Program-made: the position numbers and the translations under genes
The notes under the pieces: model-generated
Database searches by the model: none
What the model was told of the DNA's origin: nothing
What the model saw: the letters and a program-made list of their open reading frames with translations, nothing else
From: Anisakis pegreffii
Lineage: Eukaryota; Nematoda; Chromadorea; Rhabditida; Anisakidae
Length of the DNA stretch: 64,000 nt
Reading direction: 5' to 3'
Assembly (NCBI GenBank): GCA_035041965.1
Contig: JAPYMA010001609.1
Span: 29,648-93,647 of the forward strand
Shown here: positions 26,401 to 40,400 of the stretch, one piece after another
Layout: every line of letters starts with the position of its first letter
Position numbering within the stretch: the stretch's first letter is position 1

Positions 26401-29400
26401 TTCTCTTCATTGCTCGTCTCTCTGCAGTCACGTGACTATCTGAAGTGTTTCGCTGAACTCGAGAAATGAGAAAAGAAACGAACAGGAAGTGTCTAATTAC
26501 AAGGAATGCGTTATTTTTGGAATATGTCAAGAAGAAATTGGCATTGCTAGCTGAGGTTTCCGTCGAATGAATGTGTCATTTACATTTTTGAAATGTCGGA
26601 GACGACAACATGATGAAGCGCTCATGGCAAGTAGAATTCAAGCGCTGTCTGTACCTTGCAATGTGACTAGCAGCAATTAAACGTAAGGTTTGTTTACATT
26701 ACAGAGGTGAATAGAAATGACCAGAATGATCATCAATTTGAAAGCGAATTAGAGATTATTTTCAATTCCTCAAAGGAAACGCAATAAAATTTCAAATGAT
26801 GCAAATAAACACGAATAAATAATTTGTTATTCTAGTTAATTTGATGCGATTGTTCGGATAAGCTTGATGTTGGCAATGAAATCGAATTAACCGAGCATGT
26901 GCCATCTCTATGTACGTAATTGTGATAAATCTCAAAATATTCTCGCCAATACTTCCATTTTCATTTGCTAACGAATTAATGTGTATACACAAATTGTTGT
27001 TTTTTTCCCGAACATATCAGCAAATATGCATCAATTAAATACATTCGAAAGATGAAACAAACCCTGAGGGAGATCGAGCAACGCTTAGCCTATTAGATGG
27101 CCGATGGCTGGCTAGCGGCCATCATTAGCGGGCAATGGTATTAGCATTTTGCTTCTTCCATGGTGCGTTAAAGACGACCGAATTGGTGGATGACAAACAA
27201 CGAATTGAAACTCTATCGCAAAGAGATTCGTTAGAAAATGAGTCAAAAAAATAACAAAAATGATTTTCATGCCAAGAGCTTAAGTGTGTTCTTCACTTTT
27301 TACATCATGAAGTGTCTTTCTTCGTGAATATTTTCATCGCATTGTTCTCTCTGGAGGAAGTTCATATCGTGAAACATATTGCATATGATGAAATGCGATA
27401 CTAGCACAAATGAGTATTCTGGTAGCTCCTTTGTTACTACGGCTTACGAGAGAGATTCATAAGCCGTCGTAGGGCATTGCGATGAATCCTTCAATATTGA
27501 TTGTGAATAAATGTGGATGTTTTGATTGCTGCTGATGTTGTGCTTTGATTATCAAGGTTATGACAGTGCGGCGCTACTGGGAATAAGAATGACCCTAATG
27601 AAACGCTCGAAACCGTTCACGGAACGACCAATAAATTTTCCAGATGGGAATAGAGTTGATCGAAAAGAGGATTCCAAATTCGGTTCAACATATGCAACTG
27701 ATGAAAAATAACAATCTGATTCCAACACCGGCTTGTTTACTTTGACGAATGAATGACAAGTATTGAAAGATTGACAATTGAAAGATAGTTGCGCCCTAAG
27801 GCTGCCAAATATAGCAGCGAAGCAAAAGAACGAACAGAGTAAAATTGACCAGAGTTCTCGAGATTATTTCGATGGAATGCGTGACGCAAAAGGAAATGTC
27901 AATTACGCATCAAATTCTTATCAGATCGCTCTCCATCATTCTCATAATCAACGAACAAAACGCGTTTTCCTTTATGCAGCTGGCCGTGGTGGCCTACGAA
28001 CGCGATCAAGCAGTAATTATGCTCGCTCACTCGCGAATATCAGCTATCGTGTCGCAAACAAATTACTCTTTCAAAGTCATCAAATCGAATCAATTCCATT
28101 GTTCCGCTTAACAGAGTGCCGACAAATTGCTAATATATTGAAAGCAAAACATACGGACCGGACATCAGAAACTTCATACGTAACCACGCAATAAACTTGG
28201 ATGAGTGTATAAGGGCTGTGAGCAAAACGAATCAGTTCCCCACAAAACATCAGTAATTTTTCTCTTTCATCTGAAACTAAATGAAGGCAAACAGCTGTAA
28301 TATTAGTGTTAGCCTAGATCAGACCGAAACTATGAATTGTCCATCAAAATTCAAATTCAGTGGAATATTGTGATTTGAAATAAATTTTCTTCGACGAGAA
28401 TCCACTTGCACATGAAAGTTACGCTGCAGATTCAATAGATCAATGTTTATCGTTGATCATTGGTTCATTAGCCTTTTTTGAAACAGTTTACAATCCAGAA
28501 GTACGATATAAGCCATATCAAGTACTGTTCCATTCAGTTGGTTTCTTTATCATCAAGATGAAAGGAAGAAAAATCGAAAAACTTGAAGTGCAGAGAAAAA
28601 AAAGGCCTTTAAATCTTCTGCTTCCTATGCAGTTTGAATGAACTCCATTTTGCAAGAGGATTTATAGTCCACAGTTCAGTCTAGAGCTAATAAATTACCC
28701 GAATGCGGCACATAAATAGTGAAAATCGTCATAACCCAGAGGCGGCTATGACTTATGGACAAACCGAAAGTACATTGGACGAAAGAATCGGAATGATCCA
28801 TTCAACAACAGCATCACAAATTACTCTTATCACTCTCATCATCTACCAGTAATTGCAGTAATAGTTTTGAAAAATAGCATTCCCATTATCAGAGGTACTT
28901 TGAGAACAATCGTTATCATCAATGCTCAATCATCGTGCGGTGAATTCTCTTCACTATTCCAAGTGAACGCACACGAACTAATACTTTTTGCCAGCGTCTT
29001 CAATTCAGACCGAAACTTCACGCATGCAAGTCAATGGAGCACAAGCTAAAAACGATTATCAACGTACTGTCACGCAACCAAACGGAAGGAAACCAACTAT
29101 CAATCATTCGTTTGATGTGAATAGTAGCAAAACCTCTCGCAAAGTTTTTGTCTCATTAATGCTGATAATCCACTGATTGCAAAAAGCAGAAAATAAAAAT
29201 TAATATCGAGCGATACGTTTTTCAAAAGATCCAGAATTCACATTCATTGAAGCATGTGACGAATGAGCACTTTTAATGTTGATTCCCATTTGCAGAGAAC
29301 TTGAAGCCGACTCCACTGAACCTTCGAAACACAAAAGCGTTTGCGTTCAACTGGAACGTTATTCACTCACAAAAACGCCATTCAAGGAATCTCCATCACC

Positions 29401-32400
29401 ATTCAAGCGTTCCTAACGGCCATTTATCCACCCATATGTTTTCACTCCAATGAAATGTTTGTCTCATCATAATTGAGCTTAGCTATTCCACAAAGTCATA
29501 AATCAGCGCTCAACAATCGAATCAATTCGAATTTTGTTCCGATGTTTGATGTTCGCCGAAGCTTTAAAGAATTAGCGAATATCTAGCTGAATTTATGGTC
29601 AGTAGTGTATAATAAACTTTCGAAAAAGGAACCGATGTGTGCCTTTTTTGCAGTTTGATCATGCTATCGCTCAGATTCTCAATTCTCATTTTGCGTGCTT
29701 TTAACCCCATTCATGGCTGTCTAATTCCCTCGCAGCAACTGTTTCACATGCCGTTTACTATGTATGCCACAAGATGGATCACCGATGTGCATTCACGTTT
29801 CGCAATGATTGATGAAAGTCGGAAAATATTCGCAACAAAAAATATTGCTATTCATTTCAGTGATTGATCGCGTGCTCAATGACGTACTGCGCATAACTGA
29901 ATACTAACCTCTCGCCACAAACCATAACCTTTCATGTTGGGTGGCATCCAAACGAAAGCATGACTCACATTCTTACAGCCTAAGAGATGCTGACTGTTCT
30001 CAAATTCATTATACTTCACCACCCTTTCAAATGACCCAAATGCGTAGTGAAACATCACGACCTCTATAGCTTCCCGCATTGTTGCGTGAATACGACGGGA
30101 TCGGATGGATGGACTTGCCCAATGGACTAGCAATAGACTGCCTGTCGATAATTTATGTTAGCGAGAATGACACGAACAAAGCCGGCACATTTGATTGAGT
30201 GTTCATTCAATTATATACGACGGTTCACTCATTTTAACGGTTCTCAGTCTTTGCCGTACATTAAACAAGACATTCACTGACAGTGAATTACCGTTTAAAG
30301 ATCACTAAAAAGAATAGATCATAGTGATAATTAAAGCAAATAATATTTGCAAACGTTTCAGTGCAGCTTACGCAAAGTTTGATGATGGATATACAACAAC
30401 TTCAACCCTTTACGATGTTTGATTAACTGAACTCATCAATGGGAATTCCCAACATCATTCAAAGTATTTCTCAGAAAATATTTCTCACTGAATTCATGGA
30501 GAACCTGTAGACTGGCATAAGCTTATTTGTTTCTCCATTATTGTTGTTGTAAGCATATAGTGGTGCTTATTCAAATAATGACAAGAATGAAAATATTATT
30601 GGTGAGGTGTTTGAGTGAACAGAAAACATTTTTCAAATTCTTTCTCAGTAACGATTATTCAGATACGTCAAATTACGCACACAACAAATTTTTTTTTGTG
30701 CCCACAAAACGCATCAATCATGCTAAAACAAACACTCGAGTATATTTAATCGTTGTCGAATGTTCGTTCGTAAAAGTATCTCCACACAACCAGCGCAATC
30801 ACTCTGTTGTTTGCAGTGAAAGCGATCGATGCAAGCGAAAATTTGCATTGATAATTCTGTGACTCATTTTCGATTCCGTGACTCAATAAAATCTAATCAG
30901 TCAGTACGAGTGGATTAAAACATAGGTTTGTACCACCTGAAGAACCAGTTATTACCTCAGACATGTCCATCTCATTTACTGTTTCAAACAGTTAACACCT
31001 GCCAATTATGAGTTCCTACGACTATAGAACCTGAACCGTCGAACGAAACTAATTTGAAAAATCAAAAAATTTCAAGTGTTTATCAGTCATCACCTTTTGC
31101 CAAGACATGAACATTGAAATGCATAGATGTCAATAAATGTCAAGAGTGAGCGAGTGCATTGAAACGTTCAATTAATTTGCAAAATAATCATACGGTTCTG
31201 TTAACGAGTACTTGAGTTTGAACTCACCGTGAGGACATCTTCAATTCAGCAACAAAATTCAGTTGTAAACGGTGAAGAATAACACAATAGGTGCTTTTCA
31301 CCTACCTTCAATACTTGCCAGAATTGCAGCGTAAGCAGCCATGTTCGTTAGCAAAAGCCTAGTGAATGTGAAGTGACGACTAGTGATGAGTACAAGTAAG
31401 AAGTAATGAAATAAGTATTACGTATTCATTCAGACATATAATGCCAGCAACTCAACAAAAACTACCCACATCAACATTTTGATGATTGAATGTGGCTGTT
31501 GTATCCGTCTGAGGCTTAATGATAATGCTATAGCTTCAATATGGTTGTCGCTATCAACAATGAATAGACTCATTTTAATAGAATCCTACTTTAAATACTC
31601 ATCTGCAACACTCACAACATCCCAGCACATCACATTATATCATATCAGGTCATATCACCGTGCACTCATCTGACTGAAATGCTCGTCTGCTTTTTATCAC
31701 TGAAGAATGCATTTAATAACACACCATGGGATAGAGTGACAATTCATCAATGGAATACGTCAAATGAATATATTTTAACTAACTCGCATTACTAGCCAGC
31801 ATTTAATAAGCAATATGTTTCATAAGCACTATTTATCAACTATTCATTCTGTTCGATTTCCTGTTTGTTGCCTGATGGGCATGAATGAGGATCAATGATA
31901 ATCTTAAACCGAATTTAACATTTTCACACAGGAATATAATCTCAGTCTCCAAAATTACAGCAACGAAAAGTGACTAGTGACGACTGCAAGTATAAAGTAA
32001 TGAAACGGGTAACCTATTCAATGGGAGAACTTTTTGAGTTTATAATGTCTCAAAAAGCGAGATATAAAAACGTATTCGCTTGATTCATCCTTCTGGCATT
32101 TAAAAACAAGTCCAGTTGATCCATATGATATCAGGTGGCTTATTTGACACAACTTCATTGAAAAAGTTTTCATCTGATATTGAAATCGTCGTACAAAAAT
32201 CACAGCAACAAACAACTGCAACAACAGTGACAACAGAGGAATAGTTTTTTTAACACATACATTGCGACGATGAACGTGTTGCTGAATGAATGAGCAGATT
32301 AGTTTTCACGAAAACCAGAGGGCCTCGCGAAGAATCGATGCAAATGTAATAAAGGCTAGATTCGGATTGCCATGTCTGCGATTCGTACACTTTTTGTTTC

Positions 32401-33778
32401 AAATCATTTCTGCGTATTCCGCGTGCCAAAATGACACACGAACGGTGGTTCATCAAATCAGCCTATCAACTGAGTATTAATGCCACATGTGGATCTGCTA
32501 AGCTTAACACCGAATAAATTTAGGTGCAAGCGTGGTTTTTCAGGAAATGCCGCTTCAATTGTTTACAACAACAAAAGTTAGTCTAATGGAGTGTAAAAGC
32601 ACTCAACATGGAATAGACCTCTACTAGACATAACTGATCGCTGCTGTTTTGATGCGAAACGATGACTGGAGCTTGGTATGGGTCCAATGGAACTGAGCGG
32701 TTGTATCAGTGAAGCGCCTATGCAATTGGTCTCGCAAACATCCAAAAATGTTGTTGCTTCGTTTGCTCTATCTATAAATCGGAGCATGAGCGATCAGAAT
32801 AGAAAGTTTGGAGCCACCTACATTCAGCAGAACGAACACACATTGTTAAACTAGCAAATTTTTCTCAAATTTCCAAGTGATTTGCCAAATTCAGTAACTA
32901 CTAATTCACTAAAGCAATAATTTGCAAGTAAGTATTTCAGGTTTTTTTGCTCATAAACAAAATCAGCATATGTCTCGGTCATCTTCGAACGATCACCACT
33001 GTGTCGAAAAGATATGCCGGAAGGAGAACCGCGACCAAACGTCAACACATTCCAAATGACTCTGCTGCCGGAAAAACCAAATTTATTTATAAACTCATAA
33101 CGAGATAGCTGTGCTAGAAAAAAATTTCCTTAAGAACTGTTAAGTATACACTTGGGAACGCAGAAACGATCTTGGCTTCTTCGTTCAATATCCGTAGTGA
33201 AATAGAATGAAACGCTGATGAACCACGAAAGAACTTATCCAACGATGAACAGGCAGATGAATTCTTGGCATCAAAGAAAGAAAAACTATCAACAGCGAGT
33301 AGATAATTGTGAACTAGTCAGTAGCTTCATCGCTCTCATTAGAAATCATCTAATCAGCAATTACTTTTTTATTAGACAGACATCCATGCGTTCGTGGAAC
33401 TTTGAAAGGGCAACTGAAGCGATGATGTGCAGTCGTCAATGAACATCATTTAAAATTCACTGATCCGACTTCAACTACCCATGAGTATTGTTTGTTGCTA
33501 GTATCATTCACTCGAAGCACATTTTATTCAGAAACCTTCGTGCAAGCATCGATCAAATATGCTTGTATAACAGCTCTTGAAAGAGCTTTCCTGTTCCACA
33601 ACACGTTATTTGATATTATTCGTGACATAATTTTGCCTCCCATCAATTAACTCTCAATAATTAGCGGTTGAAAAACCTCCAGTTAGGAATGGAAAAGCAG
33701 TGAAGCATGGTAATCGAACTGAATGCATGATGAAGACAAAGCCTCTCCGAAGATTCATTATCAATATTTTCGATCCGG
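23430..33778. other. gene-poor stretch
   Basis: About 10 kb with no gene I can support. The longest frame is 27,778-28,194 on the plus strand (138 codons). It overlaps another frame on the same strand, has no domain, and about one such frame is expected by chance in a 64 kb AT-rich window. A run of ten C lies at 23,829-23,838. Minus-strand frames at 25,631-25,855 and 29,876-30,133 also lack domains and splice support. Confidence 0.45.
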
Positions 33779-33876
33779 TTACTCATAGAATAACCAGCAA
33801 TTCACCACTCATAGAGTAAGCAGCTATCGTCTACTGGAATAATCGTGTACTCATAGAATAACCAGTAATTCACCAC
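33779..33876 (+). repeat. short direct repeat, about 69 bp period
   Basis: The segment TACTCATAGAATAACCAG followed by C/T and AATTCACCAC occurs at about 33,780-33,808 and again at 33,848-33,876, with one mismatch. A third partial copy (ACTCATAGAGTAAGCAG) sits between them. It looks like a small minisatellite; no function is visible. Confidence 0.7.
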
Positions 33877-34649
33877 GTGAAACATCTGAAGAATTTAATC
33901 ATTCACTCTTCAGATCTGCCTTACACCCTACCTAGTCTTGCCTAGTCCGAAAAAAATATCCATAATTTACGCGGGACATATCTGGACGTAGCAACATCTG
34001 ATTCGTGTGTATGGCGAGTGGATTTAAATTGATTTCGGTGTATCACATGATCACGAGTGCTTTGAACGGGCTGCCGTGAAAGATTCAGGCTCAATCACTC
34101 ATTTTTCGGATTCCAATCGAACCGATTAATGATATCGTTTGCCACCACCAGTCAACAATGCATGAAACATAGCGAGTGACGATGCATTTATGCTCTTACA
34201 TCGATCCACACGCAACAGTCTTCACACCCACTGCAAATATGCCCAATATGCTCAATATCTCAAATTCTTATTCTTGCATTTTGTCCAGGCTAGACATTGT
34301 CAGTTCTGTTCACCCTGAAGATATCTTTGTGTTTGAATTCTAGAACTGATACAAATGCAAACGTATCACTGATAATTCTCTCGAATTTGCAAGCTGCCAT
34401 TATGTAATTGTGGATGATCTTTTTGTTTGCAATGTTGACTCGAATGCGAGTGCGCAGGGTTGGTTGCTCAGCTGTGCAGATTGTGTTGTTCATTTGAGCA
34501 CATATTTGATAATTCAAATTACAACATGCAGTCATTTTGAGGGAAACATTTCAGTCTCACTTCAACTTTCACTTCATAACACATCATTTGAAGCAGTCAT
34601 ACTCTTGCACAACACATGGCTCTTAATGGAAAAAATATGGTACCCGCAC

Positions 34650-34745
34650 ATTTTGCCTATTAGGCAAAATATCCATCAAAAAACCGTCGATTAGGCAATG
34701 TGTCTTTAAACAAACTGTCGTTAGGCAAAATGTTTTGAGGCAAAT
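34650..34745. repeat. perfect palindrome with a cluster of TTAGGCAA motifs
   Basis: 34,650-34,670 is a perfect inverted repeat with ten-base arms around one T (ATTTTGCCTA, T, TAGGCAAAAT). It is followed by related motifs GTCGATTAGGCAATGTG near 34,686, GTCGTTAGGCAAAATGT near 34,718 and GAGGCAAATTGTCT near 34,737. Spacing is about 20-35 bases. It could be a binding-site cluster or the remnant of a short repeat; no gene is close enough to assign it. Confidence 0.7.
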
Positions 34746-35439
34746 TGTCTGGTCACGAAAAAATACACATGCGTATCACATGTCGTTGTCGATGAATTCT
34801 AGCACAAATATTCTTCCAGATATGCCAATAGTAATCACGTTTCTGATCTCAGCCTTCCGCAAGAGAATCCTTTGTAAAAAAAAGATCACCTACTGACAAA
34901 AACACGAAATAAACTTTTCCTTCGCACTTTTCCATATATCATCTGATCTAACATGGATCCCTGCTGCAGGTCTCAAAGCCGTTTTCGTGTTATTTGAAAC
35001 TTTGCTGAGTAAGTCTCATTTGAATGGCATCGAAGTGTTCACCGGAGTATCCGCGCTGCCGGAAATATCTCCGGAAGTTGTCTCCGTTCACAATGGACTT
35101 CATTGTTCAATTGATTAAGACCATCTAGAGGAACTTTGTTACCCCATTTATTTCGTTGTTGTCAAGGAGTTCAGATGTTTGTAAAAATGGGCTTCGTAAT
35201 AGCAGGTGATATACTTTGAAGGTTTCAATCTTAACTCAAGGGATGCTTTAACGTCACTCACCAACTGCTTATTCCTTACTTCCCATACTGATCCAGAGTT
35301 GATACAATATCATATTTTATCAAAGAGTAAATCGTTTGTGAGTCATCACATTCAAACTTCACATTTCGATGTCCATTTCAAAAAAAATCAACCTCCTAAA
35401 GGCCTATTCACATTGCAATCAATTTTCAGTTATGAATAA

Positions 35440-37461
35440 TTGAAAAAGCTGACTGCACGATAGCGAAAATGAACTTTATTGATGAAAAAATATACATCAG
35501 TTAGTAAGGAAAAACGAATTCATAATGGATACATAAAAATATGGGAATAGCATAATTATATTAGATGAACGAACAACGGCAGAATGAGTAAATGAAAAAG
35601 AACACTGAATAATCAAGCAATTGTGTGAATTCATTGGAATCTTTGTTTGAATGTGTTGAAGCAATATCTTCATTACAATAAACGCAATCAATAATGAATA
35701 AGGCAACGGACTGAGGCAGAATGAACGTCTACAATTAACAACGCAGATAACAAACATGGGCAACAGTGAAAATATTGGGCAAAACATTTCAGAGTGTAAT
35801 CCTGATCGATTTTCAGAAATCATAACAACACGAGTGTGAAAAATGCTAGAAATTGATCGCAGAAGAGAAGTGAAAGTCAAAAAAACACTCTCATATCGCT
35901 TAAATTGACATCTGAAATCCTTAAAAAAACGAAACTGAAGCAATGAGAGAACAACCTTCAGCAACGAGCGTTATTCAAAAAAATACCTTCAGACGGGCTT
36001 TTTTCCGTAACTATACAAATTTTCTGACGATGCACACGTAACACATTTGAAGGAAGAAAAATGACTGAAGTTACAAACTTTCAATTACACGCACAATTTT
36101 AATGGACTGAATAACACGGAGAGTTGGCGTATCAGCAAGATATAACTCACAGCTAGCTGCTTCAGTATAAAAGAATTTAACGTATTACCCAATCGCTTAG
36201 GTTGATCAAAACCGCAACTTCGAAATCCGCACAAATCCACGAAAAGATTGCAGTCAGACGAATGATTTGCATCTCGAATGGCAATACATTCATCAATTGT
36301 CCCCGGAGTACAATAATAATGAAGTTATCGAGAAAATAATATCAACCGACAACACCGATTCAATTCAATTAGCGCTCCAGACGCTTCCCTTATTCGTCTC
36401 TACTAAAATTTGCTTTACGCCAAACTCCATCGTTCCACTGACAATTAATCAGTGCAACTTTGAATGAGGAAACATGTAGTAGATAAAGGCCAATAAAGTA
36501 TATGGGCTAGCTTTTAAAGTGTACACAGAAACAGAAAGTGATGAAAGCGATAGAATTGAACCAAGGAAATCATTCTAAATGCATAGAAGGAGGTAAATGA
36601 AAATGCATATGTTGGGCAAACAAACGCAAATAAACAATAAGTGCGTTTCAGAGTGAAGAAACAAAAATATTGAACTGCAAAAACAACATACAAAAGTTCA
36701 ACTAACACACAAAAACAATTACATCAAAAATTTGCCTGTGTCGTTTCGAAAAATTTTCAGCAACAGAAATCATATGCGAAACATGAACAAATAACTTGTG
36801 TTTTTGATGCGCGCACGCACCATAGCACAAAACTGATATAGAACAAGCAAAATGAAAGTATTTCTTCAAATATTATTACACGAGTTAACGCAATTAACGA
36901 AACGACTACAGTACAACTGAACAATAAATTCACAAGGTTAAACATCCAGAACAGAATGATAAAAACGCAATTGGAAATGGAGTAACGAACGAACACTTCC
37001 CTCATTCGGTTCCACTTCAAGTTAGTGTTAAAACAAAACAAACGAGAAATCAAAAGAACTAAACAAGAAGCGATGGGAGTGTAGTGCAGATCTTTGAATA
37101 ATTCATACTACTGCTTGACCCTAAGATAAGTTCAAAAACTTATCCTCATATTCTCCCTTCCACAAGAAAAACGATCATGGATAATAATGAGGCAAATGCA
37201 CGAAAATGAGGCAAAACATTCACACTGAAACGATCAAACATAAATGATAAAGTGGTCATAAGCAAATGAACGCTTAAAATATCCATGACCTCATATTGAA
37301 TAAGGAGAATTTTTCAATGTAACTGAATCAGCCAATGCCGCACTTAATGCACTTACGATTAGCACACTTGAATAAACGATGCAAATGAGCGGCTACTTAT
37401 AGTTAGCGAGCGATTTCCATGCAAAACTTGTGCGCTAATTCGAGCAAACAGCCACAACTGT
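35440..37461 (-). other. downstream flank of cyk-4, T-rich on the minus strand
   Basis: The 2 kb after the cyk-4 stop is strongly T-rich on the transcribed strand. It holds two long hydrophobic frames, 35,497-35,964 (155 codons) and 36,757-37,053 (98 codons), full of Phe, Leu, Ile, Ser and Cys. This composition follows from T-rich DNA and no domain is seen, so I read it as non-coding flank or a long 3' UTR. Confidence 0.4.
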
Positions 37462-40400
37462 TTAGCGAGGATCATCGAAGAAATTGCCTCGTCGTACAAC
37501 CGGATGAATTAAATTTGGCCTTCCGGAAGGCGGAGTTCTCACCGGACCCAGAATGGATTGATTGGCTGCGGATGGTGAAATGCTGGGAGTATCACGAATG
37601 GGCTTCAGCGGAGTTCGATCTTCATACTGTTGAAGACGACTCGATGGAGTCATCAAATGACTGCAATAATTTGAGCAATAATCATTAGAATATAGCGCAT
37701 TAGTTAATTGTTTCTTTCGACACTCAATCTTTATACATTATGTAAATTAATAATGAACACTTGATAATCTGATAACAATTCATTAACAAACCTGTTAGTT
37801 CCACTCAGAAGCGGTTGTGGATCACAGGTGAAGAATTTGGGCCAATAATCCTGCGGCATTTTTAGAAGTGCTAGCATGACTCTGATCTATAAAATGACAC
37901 ATCTCTTGAGCATAATCAAATTTCGCATAGAGCATAACGAACGTTTCTTCTATATTATTTTTCTACATCCACTTGGACGAGAAAACACACACACATAGGC
38001 GATTTTCATGCGAAACATCTCAACGATAAACACTCCTTTTTTGCACCGCAGAAATGTCATTTTAATTATTCTCAATGAGTACATCCGTAAGGCGAACTGG
38101 CTGTAAACACATCAGCAGAAAAAATCGACGGAATGGAGAAGATGTTCCAACCTGTTTATTCGCTAGATCCCCGCACTGCTCCATATTCATCGTACGTGCA
38201 GGTGGATGTCTTATAACACTTGGTGCCACGCTACGAGCCAACACTTCGGGTGTCATCTTATTACGGATACTGTTTGCGCACACCTGAACAAATTTTCTTC
38301 GAAACTAGCGAGACGGATGCAACAGCAGCAACAAGTAACATACTTGAAATCAGGATCACAATGTACATCATTCGAAAAAGTTAATGACATTTATAAGGAA
38401 TTGACCGTTTGACGCTTCTGAATTATGTGGACGAAAATCAAAAAAAAAAGATGTTGTTTCGAGTGTAAAATGAACGACTTTCAATGAAGAAATATGAATT
38501 TATTGCTTATCTCATTAAATATATAAAATTTAAGAAAATACCTTTTGGAGATGAGCACAAAAATAGGCGAGTGTGTCGCGATTCGGGTACGAAAGATCCA
38601 TAATTGAGTGATTCAACGACTCAATGTCATCTGTTTCAGCTGCACGCACGAACTCCTCCCATGATGAACTCGGAATGACCGAATCCTAAAGTTTCTCATC
38701 CTTCAACCTACCCTCAAATTATCTGATGGACGTCTAACTATACTACACCGTTGTAGTCGAATAATTCAGTTGAATTGTGCATAACATTTTTTGTTAAATT
38801 TGAATAGGCGCTTGAATCGGGAATTGCAATTAAGTATTACTGACAGCATTGAATTGATAACAAATACAGGTTGATGATAGATTTGTGTGATCAGACTGAA
38901 TGAAGCTCTTCGATAGAAACGGGTGAGTGTTGGCAGAAATGATCTCTCTTCACCTGACATTACAAGTACACGAACGAGAACATATCGAAACTAACTCGAA
39001 GTTCATTCAGAAATCGTTTGATGCACCCAGTTATCGTCTCTGGGTCCAAATGTTCCAATTTAGGTACCAATCTCGGATTTTTGAAATCGTTCAACAGCTT
39101 AATCACTGACGATTCACGCCTGAAATTGAACAAATCAAAGCATCAAAAATTGCTGCGCACTGAGAAATTATTGCATACACTCTTCATGATCTTCCCGTTT
39201 ACCGTAAATTACATAGGATAACATTTGCATTTTTATACACATGAGTGTCCAGCTGAGTGTGTACTAGCTCCTCCTAGCTACACAAAATGTAGTTCTCTGG
39301 TGTTATGGGTGATACGTACGATGAAGAAGATGAGATCAAATGGAAACATTTGCATGAAGTATAATTATTGCATAAATGTGCATTAGGTAACAACAATTTC
39401 AAATTACTCAAAACATCTTAAAATTACTAAATTATTATCAACACAGAGCTAGTCAAAGAACAAAAAAGAAGCGATGAAATATGTGAATGCGACGAACCCT
39501 GGTATGCGATAAAGACCTTCCGTTGACAAGCGATCCTTTTCAAGTGCGACAACGCAATGGATGATAAGATGTGGTATCATCGGCTGCGTTGGTGGGCAAA
39601 AATCTTTGAGTCGTGGTCGTTGTTTGGCTGGTGTACGTGGCGTTGGTGTTCTTGGTACACACGGCAGTGGGGCACGCTCGATGCACGAACGATGGATGTG
39701 CATACCACAATCTATAATTATCATTATTTGTACTACTATCATATTGCTAACATAAAACCAAGAAAGTTGATTGAGTTAATGTAAACAGATGAGAAACTAG
39801 AAATTAACAACAAAATTTGAATTAAACAAATGAAGTGTGCATTGAACATTGAAACTATTTTCGCATATATGTGAACATTTTGCAGAAGATAAATGATGAA
39901 CAGTAACAACACTGAATCCAACAACAAACCATTGCATTTACAAGCTGGTCTACCACCTAATCCAATCCATCGATTGCAAACATCACATTTGTCGCCAAGG
40001 ATCGAGCTATAGCTCGAGTAGTTATGCGGTCTTGTCTCAATCGACGTTCCTTTTATCCAACTACGACCCGGTATGAACGGACTTCGCCTTTAAATTACAC
40101 AGTATCCGTCATTTTACTGTTCTCTCCAAAGTAATACGGTGCAGTCGCTTAGTGAAAATACTGCCGTGAAAACAGCTCCAAAGCGCTTGTGTAATATGAT
40201 GAAAGTGACAAGAAAATGATACGAAATCGTTGTCTTCTATCGAAAAATGCAGTCATATGACGCCCGGTCAGTTGTCCAATTTTCCTTCCGTTCAGATGTG
40301 CATTTTAACGTCTTCAATTTAATGGATTTGTAGAGCTGCGTTAATAATAAGCAGAGGGAAAGGTGCAAAATTTCAGTTCAACTTCAAATAATTAAACATT

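Noticed and set aside
27778..28194. 138-codon plus-strand frame as a gene
   Set aside because: No domain, overlapping frames on the same strand, and about one frame of this length is expected by chance in this window.
35497..35964. 155-codon hydrophobic frame as a membrane protein
   Set aside because: The hydrophobic content follows from T-rich DNA; membrane segments are irregular and no splice partner or family is seen.
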